NCBI GenBank assembly: GCA_025997715.1
Contig: BNUY01000021.1
Span: forward strand, 1-27,488
Source of the DNA: Spirochaetia bacterium
GTDB lineage: Bacteria > Spirochaetota > Spirochaetia > Treponematales > Breznakiellaceae
Direction: 5' to 3'
DNA length: 27,488 bases
Shown here: piece by piece, positions 7,986-15,337 of the stretch
Layout: the number at the start of each line of letters is the position of its first letter
Numbering within the stretch: position 1 is the first letter of the stretch
The notes under the pieces: model-generated
What the model was told of the DNA's origin: nothing
Databases searched by the model: none
What the model saw: the letters and a program-made list of their open reading frames with translations, nothing else
Program-made: the position numbers and the translations under genes

Positions 7986-9776
7986 TTATTCTATACCTAA
8001 TTCATCAAACAGTTTCTTGTAGGTAACATAATGTTCAGATTGGGCAAACTCTTCGATCTTTTCTTCCGGGAGGGATTCTAACAGTTTGTCCATATATTCC
8101 AGTACGTTTTTCAGTTCAAGCTTAATACCCGAAGGAATTTCCATATCCGAGTCCGCCGTTTCCTCTGCGGGAATGTCCACGGACAGGTCGTCCAACGCCA
8201 TGTCGTGCAGCGAACCAAGGTCGATATCCAGTTCCCCGGCGCCCGGAACATCTCCGGCCTCGTCAATTTCCTCAGCCTTTGCAAGAAGGCCCTCCTCCGG
8301 TACATCCGGCGAAGGAAGGTCTATCTCGATATTTTCGGGAAAATCGGCGGTCTCCTCCGGCGTATCTTCGGCAACGGTTTCCTCAATGGTCGAAAGATCT
8401 ATGGATTCACCGCTGTCCGCAAGTTCATCGAAAGAAACTTCCTCAAAAATATTTTCTTCAACCGGGGGGGCATCCTCCGTGTTTAAGGTGTCATCACCCG
8501 CCGGGGAAGGTTCTTCTACGTCAATCTGCGCCGGGGCGTCTTCCGCCAGGGGGTCCTCTTCGAGGTAGCTGGTGTCCACGGGTATACCAATCGAAATATC
8601 CGCCATATCCACAAAAATATTTTCTTCAACCGGAGGGGTATCCTCTGTGTTTAAGGTGTTATCACCCGCCGTGTCTGCATTCATGACGTTGAGATCAATC
8701 AGGGAAAGAGTGTCCGGGGAAGGTTCTTCCAAGTCAATCTGCGCCGGGGCGTCTTCTACCAGGGGGTCCTCTTCAAGGTAACTTGTATCCTCAGGTATAT
8801 CAATCGAAATATCCGCCATATCCACAAAAAGATTTTCTTCAACCGGGGGGGCATCCTCTGTGTTTACGGTGTCATCACCCGCCGTGTCTGCATTCATGAC
8901 GTCGAAATCAATCAGGGAAAGAGTGTCCGGGGAAGGTTCTTCCAAATCAATCTGCGCCGGGGCGTCTTCCGCCAGGGGATCCTCTTCAAGGTAGCTGGTG
9001 TCCTCAGGGGGAGGGGTCATGGGTTCCACGCCGCTTTCGCTGAGGGCCTTTAAATCCTCGGGTATATCAATTGAAATATCCGCGGCCTGAAAGTCAACCA
9101 TCGGTACATCATCGGAAGCGGGGATTTCCAGGGAAATTTCCCCCGGCTCCTCCGGAGGAGTATCAACAAGGTTTTCAAAATTATCATCCGGGTTTTCACC
9201 GGCATCCGTCCCCGTTTCCTCGGTAAAGTCGGCGGTATGGAGAATATTATTAAGTTCATCGCCGGTCAGGGCGATCTTGTCATCATCCCCGCCCTCAAAA
9301 AAACCGTCTTTATCGGCGTTTCCCGCCGGCCGTTCGCGGCGGATCACCGAAAGCTCGCTCTTAAGATCAGACAATTCACCCTTTATTGAGGTCAATTCTT
9401 CGGCGATTTTCATCAAAAGCTGGGTGGAAAGATCCGGCGTCCCGCCGGTATCGGGGACTTCCTCGCGGGGGTCCGCCTGAAGGGGAATTGCCTCCGGTAC
9501 GGGCTCCGGTAATTCCTCGGAAAATTGAATGTCATCCAGCAATGCGTCCAGATCATCAGCATCGGCATCAGAATAATCAATGAAATCGCTCACATCTTCC
9601 AGGGGCACATCCTCCAGGGCTGCCTCCGCAACAGGCATATCCTCGGGAAAGTCTTCGGCGCCATCGACAATATCCGTGGGGGCAACTTTTACCCAAACGC
9701 CGTACTCATCAAGCTCATCTGAGGACCCGATCGTACTTCGAGCCTCATATATTGAAGGATTATTTTTCTCTGCCAT
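7986..9776 (-). CDS. Acidic repeat protein with coiled coil and conserved C-terminus
   Basis: This 596-residue protein is extremely rich in Asp and Glu and has no signal peptide or membrane segment. Residues ~115-148 have a heptad pattern (LMKIAEELTSIKGEL and following) suggesting a short coiled coil. Residues 260-443 are two full and one shortened copy of a 71-residue repeat that begins TSYLEEDPL and contains APAQID and PPVEEN. The last ~45 residues, starting ELKNVLEYMDKLLESLPEEK, are less repetitive and look like a folded helical domain. ATG 9776 is preceded by GGGAG at suitable spacing. As first gene of the operon with two DUF115 genes, it may be a scaffold or partner for them, but no function is recognised. 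A similar acidic protein with this type of C-terminus seems usual in treponemes, which is recollection rather than a search. Confidence 0.8.
   Translation of the reverse strand: MAEKNNPSIYEARSTIGSSDELDEYGVWVKVAPTDIVDGAEDFPEDMPVAEAALEDVPLEDVSDFIDYSDADADDLDALLDDIQFSEELPEPVPEAIPLQADPREEVPDTGGTPDLSTQLLMKIAEELTSIKGELSDLKSELSVIRRERPAGNADKDGFFEGGDDDKIALTGDELNNILHTADFTEETGTDAGENPDDNFENLVDTPPEEPGEISLEIPASDDVPMVDFQAADISIDIPEDLKALSESGVEPMTPPPEDTSYLEEDPLAEDAPAQIDLEEPSPDTLSLIDFDVMNADTAGDDTVNTEDAPPVEENLFVDMADISIDIPEDTSYLEEDPLVEDAPAQIDLEEPSPDTLSLIDLNVMNADTAGDNTLNTEDTPPVEENIFVDMADISIGIPVDTSYLEEDPLAEDAPAQIDVEEPSPAGDDTLNTEDAPPVEENIFEEVSFDELADSGESIDLSTIEETVAEDTPEETADFPENIEIDLPSPDVPEEGLLAKAEEIDEAGDVPGAGELDIDLGSLHDMALDDLSVDIPAEETADSDMEIPSGIKLELKNVLEYMDKLLESLPEEKIEEFAQSEHYVTYKKLFDELGIE
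8448..8999 (-). repeat. Tandem 213-bp coding repeats in the acidic protein
   Basis: Units at 8787-8999 and 8574-8786 each encode 71 residues and are nearly identical at the DNA level. The third unit (8448-8573) starts identically but lacks 15 codons (the DTLSLID...NADT part) and diverges after PPVEENIF. The length of the array is a likely site of strain variation through slippage or recombination. Confidence 0.85.
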
Positions 9777-9911
9777 GTTCGCTCCCGCTAATTTACCCGT
9801 ATATCATCAAGTATCGTCAGCTGTACACAATATATTGAGTTTATCCGTGGCCTTTTCTGTTGTCAATGGAGTGGGTGGAGCGCTCAAGAATCGGGGTAAA
9901 CCTGCCGTTAA

Positions 9912-9920
9912 TGGTATAAT
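9912..9920 (+). promoter_or_regulatory. Extended -10 promoter element
   Basis: TGGTATAAT is a perfect extended -10 (TG-N-TATAAT) without a convincing -35. It overlaps ATG 9919. If it is used, transcription would begin near 9927 and the start of the next gene would be ATG 9940 rather than 9919. Confidence 0.3.
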
Positions 9921-10374
9921 GCGTTTCCTGAAGTACCTCATGGCAGTCTGGACAACCCTGGCCGTGTATACCATCGCCGCCTTTTTCACGGGGTCCACCG
10001 GCATCCTTGCCTTTAAGCAGCTTTCAACGGAACGGGATAAACAGCGGACTAATATCGAAGCCCTCCAAAATCTGAACCAGGAACTTGAGGGAACCCTGAA
10101 TTCTCTGAAATATGATCCGGATACTATCCTGATCTATGCCCGGGAACTTGGCTATGGCGGAGAGGATGAGAATTTTGTCCGGATCGTGGGGCTTGGGGGA
10201 GCCAGGAAGCAGCGGACCACCGCCGGGCAGATCACGGTCCCCCGTTCTCCGGGGTATATTCCCGACAAAATACTCTGGTTTGCCGCATTTTGCGCCGGCA
10301 TAGTGGTACTTGTCCTGGTAACTATCTCTGAATTTATACGGGAACGCCGTAAACGCCGGCAGAACTATTACTGA
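9919..10374 (+). CDS. FtsB/DivIC-like septum formation initiator family protein
   Basis: This 151-residue membrane protein has a hydrophobic segment near residues 5-26, a coiled coil of about 30 residues (KQLSTERDKQRTNIEAL onwards) and the short motif YDPDTILIYARELGYG. In FtsB/DivIC-like proteins this region follows the coiled coil and contacts division partners. A second hydrophobic segment (residues ~117-137) and a basic tail ending RRKRRQNYY make it longer than classical FtsB. The role is probably in cell division at the inner membrane. The frame is open upstream to 9580, but that part is antisense to the acidic gene and is dismissed. There is no clear ribosome site for ATG 9919; ATG 9940 is an alternative that gives 144 residues. 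It is divergent from the acidic gene and converges with the next gene across only 20 bases. Confidence 0.68.
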   Translation: MRFLKYLMAVWTTLAVYTIAAFFTGSTGILAFKQLSTERDKQRTNIEALQNLNQELEGTLNSLKYDPDTILIYARELGYGGEDENFVRIVGLGGARKQRTTAGQITVPRSPGYIPDKILWFAAFCAGIVVLVLVTISEFIRERRKRRQNYY

Positions 10375-10394
10375 TCACCCTATCGGGATGACTG

Positions 10395-11189
10395 TCAGCG
10401 AGCTGACTTGGTCCATTCCGCTTCCCGGATTGAGTCGGGGATAAATTCCACCGTACCGTCATCCCCATAGGATACGCCGGTGGATATTTTTATCCCCCGC
10501 AAAACAGCGCCATTATTGGAAAGAAAAAGTTCATACCGCCAGGGTTCCGCCCGCAGGCTCAGTTCCCGGGCCACCTCGAAGGGCGCGGGGTGATAAAACC
10601 GCGCCCTATTTGGGGAGGTCTGGGTAAGCTTGAGGGTATTGTTTTCAATTATATAGACAAAATTCATCTGGGCGCCGGAAGAAAGGATAGCCATGGCGGT
10701 CCCTCCCCCCTGGATGCGGACAATCTCAAGGCCCGCATCACCCCGCCAGGTACCCAGAATTTTTCCGTCGGTGATGATTTCCCCGCGTGTTTCCCCCGGA
10801 ATGGTTCCGGAGGAAAAGGCCGCTTCTACCAGGGAACGGACCTTCAAGGTTAAATCGGAGGTGGTTTTATGGGTGGAAGTATGGTACACCGTTTCCCCGG
10901 TTTCACTTTTTACAATTTCTATTGCCAGAACCCGGCTGTCCTGGTCCACGGTGATGCTTCCGGTGAGGATAAAATCAGGAGTGGTTGGGGATTCCCCGGA
11001 GGGGAGATCCAATTCACCGATGTCGGTCACGTAGGACTGTACCAGGGTTGAAAGAAACCGCGCTTCCTCCGGTCCCAGCCCCTCTATGATCAAAGGCATG
11101 AGCCGGATAAGCGGCTTGGCATCCTCCGCCCCCACGTGGAGGGAACAAAGCGCTGAGAAAAGAAAAAAGGACAGGATTATCCTTTTCAT
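10395..11189 (-). CDS. Secreted/periplasmic protein of unknown function, TolB/LpoB-like N-terminal fold
   Basis: This 264-residue protein starts with a clear signal peptide (MKRIILSFFLFSALCSLHVGA, cleavage after A21-22). The mature N-terminal half has a strand-helix pattern with FILTGSITVDQDSRVLAIEIV. This resembles the AGSIT-type strand of TolB-like/LpoB-like domains, also seen in the protein at 17844-19319; the resemblance is weak and inferred. The C-terminal half is a predicted beta-rich domain with SNNGAVLRGIKISTGVSY. There is no lipobox. The gene stands alone on the minus strand, with the inverted repeat at 11257-11338 between it and smpB. No ribosome site precedes ATG 11189. Confidence 0.7.
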   Translation of the reverse strand: MKRIILSFFLFSALCSLHVGAEDAKPLIRLMPLIIEGLGPEEARFLSTLVQSYVTDIGELDLPSGESPTTPDFILTGSITVDQDSRVLAIEIVKSETGETVYHTSTHKTTSDLTLKVRSLVEAAFSSGTIPGETRGEIITDGKILGTWRGDAGLEIVRIQGGGTAMAILSSGAQMNFVYIIENNTLKLTQTSPNRARFYHPAPFEVARELSLRAEPWRYELFLSNNGAVLRGIKISTGVSYGDDGTVEFIPDSIREAEWTKSAR

Positions 11190-11196
11190 AGTACAA

Positions 11197-11226
11197 AATA
11201 TATCATATATTTTTATTAAACTACAA
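11197..11226 (-). promoter_or_regulatory. Candidate promoter for the secreted-protein gene
   Basis: On the minus strand TTGTAG (11226-11221), 18 bases and TATATT (11202-11197) precede ATG 11189. The expected transcript start would fall at about 11190, so the message may have almost no leader, in keeping with the absence of a ribosome site. The -35 box is poor. Confidence 0.3.
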
Positions 11227-11256
11227 TAGTTCCGGTATTACAGACTGAAGAAATTT

Positions 11257-11338
11257 AACCACCGACCACACAGACCACACGGACTTTTGTTTAGAAATTT
11301 CATTCTTTTGTCCGTGAGGGTCCGTGAGGTCGGTGGTT
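11257..11338. repeat. Long intergenic inverted repeat (AACCACCGACC family, copy 2)
   Basis: The left arm (11257-11284) and right arm (11310-11338) pair almost perfectly over about 28 bases, beginning AACCACCGACC, with a 25-base loop. Six T residues (11337-11342) end the right arm, so it could terminate transcription on the + strand and hairpin on either. It lies downstream of smpB and upstream of the secreted-protein gene, both on the minus strand. Confidence 0.75.
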
Positions 11339-11358
11339 TTTTCTCTGGTTTTTTCGAC

Positions 11359-11832
11359 TTAGTGCAGCCTCTGGCGGAATTCACGGGAAACCTCCCGGCT
11401 GATATCCCGTTCCCGTATATCCGCCCGTTTGTCGTAGGATTTCTTCCCCTTACACAGGCCAAGTTCAACCTTAACCCGGCCCTTTTTAAAGTAAAAGGAG
11501 AGGGGAATGAGGGTATAACCCTTTTCATCAACCTTCCGGGTAAGGCGCTTAATCTCTTCCCGGTGGAGGAGCAGCCGTTTTTTCCGGTCCGGATCGTGGT
11601 TGAAAATCGAAGAAAAGGGGTTTTCGGCGATCCGCAGGGAACGGAGCCATACTTCACCGCTTATTATCTCCGCCCAGGCATCGGGGAAGGAGATTTTGCC
11701 GTCGCGGAAGGATTTTACCTCCGTGCCCAGCAGTTCAATTCCACATTCGTAGCTGTCATCCACGGCATAGTCGTGCCGGGCCCGGCGGTTGGTGGCTATG
11801 ATCTTAACGCCGCCGCCTTCACCTTCGCTCAT
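11359..11832 (-). CDS. smpB: SsrA-binding protein SmpB
   Basis: This 157-residue protein binds tmRNA and delivers it to stalled ribosomes for trans-translation. The SmpB signature is present in order: NRRARHDY, then CGIELLGTEVKSFRDGKISF, AWAEI-SGEVWL, the HDPDRKKRLLLH segment, TLIPLSFYFKKGRVKVELGL and CKGKKSYDKR. A basic C-terminal tail ends SREFRQRLH, the part that enters the mRNA channel. The length is typical. The start ATG overlaps the stop of the upstream PEGA/SUMF1-like gene in ATGA (11829-11832), so it is translationally coupled to a gene of unrelated apparent role. The tmRNA gene is not in this window. Confidence 0.96.
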   Translation of the reverse strand: MSEGEGGGVKIIATNRRARHDYAVDDSYECGIELLGTEVKSFRDGKISFPDAWAEIISGEVWLRSLRIAENPFSSIFNHDPDRKKRLLLHREEIKRLTRKVDEKGYTLIPLSFYFKKGRVKVELGLCKGKKSYDKRADIRERDISREVSREFRQRLH

Positions 11833-13316
11833 CGGGCGCCCCCTTGCTTATGGGCAATAACGGGTCGAAATGAAACAAAGGGCGATGATGTTGCCGGAGC
11901 CAGGGATGCCCGTGTTTCAATGCCCACCGAGCCCGGGGGATTGATCCAGGAGCCGCCCCGCAGACTGCGTTCCGGGGAGGAAACGGCTTCCACGACCTCC
12001 GGCCGGGCGGGAAGGTAGTCCAGGGGCGCGTAGGGGTCGGCGCACCATTCCCAGAATTCGCCGGGCATATCTACCGCCAACAGGGAAGCGGCGTATTCCC
12101 ACTCCGCTTCCCTGGGCAGCCGTACTTCCCAATCTGCCAGGGAGGGGGGGAGGGATTCGGTAAGCCATTCGCAGTAGGCGGCGGCGGCAAACCAGGAAAT
12201 ACCCGGTACGCCGGGGGACGGGTTAAGCGGCTGGTCCAGGTAGCCGGGGGAGGCAAGGCCCTGTTCAATAAGCGCCGCGGCATTTTCCCGTTTCCATTGG
12301 GGCCGGGCGGAAAGAAACCGTTCCCAGTCTTCCCTGCCAATCCCGGCGCTTGCAATAGAGAAGCTTTCCAGCCCTACACGGTGGGGATAGGTTCCGGTTT
12401 GGATAAAAACACCGGCGGGAATGGTACGGAAGCTCAGGTTCCCCAGACGGATTACTTCCCCCGTCGGCGCCTTTCGTGCTTCCGCACTTTTCTCACCGGA
12501 AAGATCCGTTGCGGCAAAAACAGCCTCCCGGAACCAGGGGGAGTTTTCTAAAAGCCGGGCGCTTTCCGGGGGCAGGGTTTCCGCAAGGGCAAGGGCGGCG
12601 CCTGAGTTGGCGGAAAGATAGTTCAGGGCGGCGGCGATACCGGCGGTCAGCGTCCAAGGTGAGGGGGATAAGCCGCCGCTGTCGGTAAGAAACTGGGCGC
12701 GGACCAGGTCCCGCAGCGCCGCCTTTGTAACGGCGAACCGGGCCGCCGCAAAGAGGACTTCCTGCATTTCCTCCCGAATCGCGGGATCAGATGCCGCCGC
12801 CGGCCCTATACGGTAGGCCCCCTCGGAAAGGTCCTGGGGGATTTGATAACCTGCGGTGGGTTCCCCGGTAAAGGACCAGCCGGCATAGTCGGCGGCGGCG
12901 GGGATAAACGCATCCAGGGGGTTTGGGGCCTCCAGGGTCACGGAAAGGGCTATTCTTTGGGGGAAAAGCAGGGACGCAAATACCCTGCCGGGGATGGTCA
13001 CTGCCTGTGGCCGGGGCGTAAATCCCGGCAGGATCAGTTCCACCAGCCGCACTCCCGCCGGAACGAACAGTTCGCAGGGGGTGCTTCCCACCGTGATCCC
13101 GTCCACCCGCACCGCCGCGCCCCGGGGCTCGGAATCAAGCGCAACCAGGCTGCCCGGATTGGTAATGCCGGGATAGAGGAGCACAAAAAACAGAATGACC
13201 AGGAGAAGAACTGCGTAAAGACCGGTAAGGTAAACCCCGGGCCGGATACCCAGAATCGGCGCTAAATGGACCCGGTCTTCCGGCAGATCCGCCGGTACGG
13301 GCTTTTTTTCGGACAT
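11829..13316 (-). CDS. Membrane protein with PEGA domain and formylglycine-generating-enzyme-like (SUMF1) domain
   Basis: This 495-residue protein has a short cytoplasmic N-terminus and one transmembrane helix (about residues 27-49). A PEGA-type domain follows at residues ~57-120 (SEPRGAAVRVDGITVGSTPCEL). Then comes a helical region, and a C-terminal SUMF1/FGE-sulfatase fold domain (about 290-490) with FRTIPAGVFIQTG, PGISWFAAAAYCEWLT, VRLPREAEWEYAA, EFWEWCADPYAP and RSLRGGSWINPPG. The active-site cysteine pair of true formylglycine-generating enzymes, expected after the RGGSW block, is absent, so sulfatase activation is unlikely. Such domains can serve as binding or structural modules. The protein is probably periplasmic and anchored. 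ATG 13316 has no ribosome site, and a consensus promoter places transcription start on it. It is coupled to smpB. Confidence 0.8.
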   Translation of the reverse strand: MSEKKPVPADLPEDRVHLAPILGIRPGVYLTGLYAVLLLVILFFVLLYPGITNPGSLVALDSEPRGAAVRVDGITVGSTPCELFVPAGVRLVELILPGFTPRPQAVTIPGRVFASLLFPQRIALSVTLEAPNPLDAFIPAAADYAGWSFTGEPTAGYQIPQDLSEGAYRIGPAAASDPAIREEMQEVLFAAARFAVTKAALRDLVRAQFLTDSGGLSPSPWTLTAGIAAALNYLSANSGAALALAETLPPESARLLENSPWFREAVFAATDLSGEKSAEARKAPTGEVIRLGNLSFRTIPAGVFIQTGTYPHRVGLESFSIASAGIGREDWERFLSARPQWKRENAAALIEQGLASPGYLDQPLNPSPGVPGISWFAAAAYCEWLTESLPPSLADWEVRLPREAEWEYAASLLAVDMPGEFWEWCADPYAPLDYLPARPEVVEAVSSPERSLRGGSWINPPGSVGIETRASLAPATSSPFVSFRPVIAHKQGGAR

Positions 13317-13322
13317 TGCCGC

Positions 13323-13351
13323 ATTATAGGCCCCCCTGCGGAGCTTGTCAA
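13323..13351 (-). promoter_or_regulatory. Consensus sigma-70 promoter, probably leaderless
   Basis: On the minus strand there is a perfect TTGACA (13351-13346), exactly 17 bases, and a perfect TATAAT (13328-13323). Start of transcription seven bases on would be at about 13316, the A of the ATG of the PEGA/SUMF1-like gene. No Shine-Dalgarno lies at normal spacing. This should drive that gene and smpB. Confidence 0.75.
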
Positions 13352-13373
13352 TGTTGGCGCTTCATGGTAATTT
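13345..13373 (+). promoter_or_regulatory. Possible divergent promoter for the first lepB-type gene
   Basis: TTGTCA (13345-13350) overlaps the opposite-strand TTGACA. A poor -10 (TAATTT, 13368-13373) lies 17 bases on. Transcription would start near 13380, the ATG of the signal peptidase gene, which has no ribosome site. Confidence 0.25.
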
Positions 13374-13379
13374 CTTGAT

Positions 13380-14366
13380 ATGACGGAGCAAGCGGACTTC
13401 TTTGATACCATCCAGGGGCTTACCGAAGCGTACTTGAGCCGCAGACAGCGAAAGCATCGGCTCAGGAAGGAAAAACAGCGGGCAAAGAACCCCATCCTGG
13501 ATTGGGTGGAGGCCTTTCTCTGGGCCGCCGGGGTGGTACTCCTTATCAACCAGTACCTTTTCCAGGCCTATCAAATCCCCTCGGGCTCCATGATCGACAC
13601 CCTGCTCATCAAGGACCGGATCTTTGTCAACAAGATCATCTACGGGCCGGAACTGCTGCCGGGAATAGCAAAGCTGCCGAGCCCGGTCAAACCGAAGCGG
13701 AACGACGTAATCATCTTTGAAAACCCCTCGTACATTTCCCGCGGGCCGGTCTTTGACATTGCCCAAAGAGTAATCTATATGCTCACCCTTTCCCTGGTGG
13801 ACATAGACCGGGAAAAATCCGGGGAGCCCAAGGTTCACTTCCTCATTAAGCGGGCGGCCGGCATGGGCGGGGACCGGTTCATCACCGAAGAGGGGGACCT
13901 GAAGATTCGTTTTGCCGGGGAGGACCGGTGGATGGATGAACGGGAATACATCGCCCGGCGGGGTTTGGGGCACAACCTGAGCCGTCTTATGGAGCGCGAT
14001 GCCTATCCCGGCATCGTAGCCGCCGGAAGAGCCGCCGCCTATCAGGACCTGGGCCTGGCCCTGCCGGAGGATCTGGCCGCCGCCGCGGCGAGGGCGAATA
14101 CCCTGCGGTATCCCGACTACCTTGCCCACGAGCGGGCCCGGCTGGAACTGCTTCATAGCGCCCGGCCCCAGGAAAGCCGCTACCGGACCCTGCTTGCCCG
14201 GCATACCCAGGGCTGGTATGTACCGGAGGGCCGCATCCTCCCCCTGGGGGATAACCGGGACAATTCCCGTGACGGCCGGTATTTTGGCCCGGTGAAGGTA
14301 GCCAAGATTTTAGGGAAGGGCTCCCTGATTTACTGGCCCCTCAAACGTATCGGACCCATTAGGTAA
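13380..14366 (+). CDS. lepB: Signal peptidase I, first of two tandem copies
   Basis: This 328-residue membrane serine protease removes signal peptides from exported proteins. After a basic N-terminus there is a hydrophobic helix (about residues 42-62). The catalytic Ser70 is in QIPSGSMIDTLLIKDRIFVNK and the catalytic Lys157 in HFLIKRAAGMGGD. The box-E motif is LPLGDNRDNSRDGRYFGPV (about 287-305). Between the Lys motif and box E lies an insertion-like region of roughly 110-120 residues, rich in Ala and charged helices, which makes this longer than typical enzymes. ATG 13380 has no visible ribosome site. The second copy begins eight bases after its stop. It keeps all catalytic residues, so this is the likely active enzyme of the pair. 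Confidence 0.93.
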   Translation: MTEQADFFDTIQGLTEAYLSRRQRKHRLRKEKQRAKNPILDWVEAFLWAAGVVLLINQYLFQAYQIPSGSMIDTLLIKDRIFVNKIIYGPELLPGIAKLPSPVKPKRNDVIIFENPSYISRGPVFDIAQRVIYMLTLSLVDIDREKSGEPKVHFLIKRAAGMGGDRFITEEGDLKIRFAGEDRWMDEREYIARRGLGHNLSRLMERDAYPGIVAAGRAAAYQDLGLALPEDLAAAAARANTLRYPDYLAHERARLELLHSARPQESRYRTLLARHTQGWYVPEGRILPLGDNRDNSRDGRYFGPVKVAKILGKGSLIYWPLKRIGPIR

Positions 14367-14374
14367 AGGAAGCA

Positions 14375-15103
14375 ATGTTTAGCAAATGGCGAAAATATTC
14401 CTATGTCGCTCAGAAGGAACAGCATCATCAGATATGGTGGGTATTGCTCTGGCTCCTGGCGTTTTTTGTTTTATACACCCTGCTAAGCACATTTTTCTTC
14501 TCCACCCGTGTTTTGCAAAGTGAAACCATGCAGCCCGGCCTCCGCTCCGGGGACCGGCTTATCCTTTCTTCCAATAAGATATACACCTTCCTTGCCGCAC
14601 AGGATCTGCTCGGCGATGCCCCGCCTTTCCGCCGGGGAAATGTGGTTCTGGTGGATATGTCCCTGCGGGAGAAGACGGGCATTCTCCCGGGCGCCCTGGA
14701 TATTTTGCTCCGTTTTTTTACCCTCCAGCGGGTGAGCCTCTTTGATAACCGGGAACATTACTACATAAAGCGGGTCATCGGCCTGCCGGGGGACGAGATT
14801 TCCATGACCAACTATGTGATTCGCATCAAGCCCGCCGACGCCGCCTACGCACTTACGGAGTTTGAGCTATCGGACCGGCCCTATGTTCCGACCATTCCCC
14901 AGGTTCCCGCCCTCTGGAATGAATCGATCCCCTTTTCCGGCAATATGGAGCCCCGTATCCTGGGCGAAAATGAATGTTTTGTCCTTTCCGATGACCGCAG
15001 TAATACGAACGATTCCCGCACCTGGGGGCCTATTCCGGTGGATATTGTGGTAGGGAAGGTCCTGTTCCGGTACTGGCCTTTAACCAAGCTGGGAATACCC
15101 TAA
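14375..15103 (+). CDS. lepB: Signal peptidase I paralogue with Thr at the catalytic Ser position
   Basis: This 242-residue S26-family protein has one hydrophobic helix (about residues 20-42). The catalytic box reads RVLQSETMQPGLRSGDRLIL. Aligned to the usual S-G-S-M, the residue before Met is Thr51 rather than Ser, with a Ser two positions earlier (Ser49). The Lys motif YYIKRVIGLPGDEIS (Lys132) is intact. The box-E region is FVLSDDRSNTNDSRTWGPI, weaker than the usual GDNRDNS. The ribosome site AAGGA lies just before ATG 14375. It may be a specialised or inactive partner of the upstream enzyme. The fold assignment is firm; the activity is uncertain. Confidence 0.85.
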   Translation: MFSKWRKYSYVAQKEQHHQIWWVLLWLLAFFVLYTLLSTFFFSTRVLQSETMQPGLRSGDRLILSSNKIYTFLAAQDLLGDAPPFRRGNVVLVDMSLREKTGILPGALDILLRFFTLQRVSLFDNREHYYIKRVIGLPGDEISMTNYVIRIKPADAAYALTEFELSDRPYVPTIPQVPALWNESIPFSGNMEPRILGENECFVLSDDRSNTNDSRTWGPIPVDIVVGKVLFRYWPLTKLGIP

Positions 15104-15127
15104 CCGCAGAGATGGAAGAGGAAGATT

Positions 15128-15226
15128 TTTTAACCGCAAAGGCGAAGAAGGCGAATAAGGAAAGACGCAAGCGAATGATGGACCTGCCCTTTTTCTTCTC
15201 TTCCTTTGCGTCCTTTGCGGTTAAAA
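15128..15226. repeat. Intergenic inverted repeat (AACCGCAAAGG family, copy 3)
   Basis: TTTTAACCGCAAAGG (15128-15142) and its exact reverse complement (15212-15226) form a 15-bp stem with a 69-base loop containing degenerate GGCGAA repeats. A further half copy, TAACCGCAGAG, begins right at the stop of the signal peptidase gene (15101). It fills most of the 234-base gap before hemW. Small open frames here are products of the repeat. Confidence 0.7.
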
Positions 15227-15337
15227 TTCTTCTCTTTTCTTCTTTGTTTTTCCTATGCGTTTATCCTAGGAAAGACGAATATGAATTTTTTACTTCTTCG
15301 ACTTCGCGGTTACTTTCTTATTTTGTACGGCGGCATA

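Noticed and set aside
8448..8999. The tandem array considered as a CRISPR or minisatellite of non-coding type
   Set aside because: Units are contiguous without spacers, keep the reading frame and encode a continuous acidic protein.
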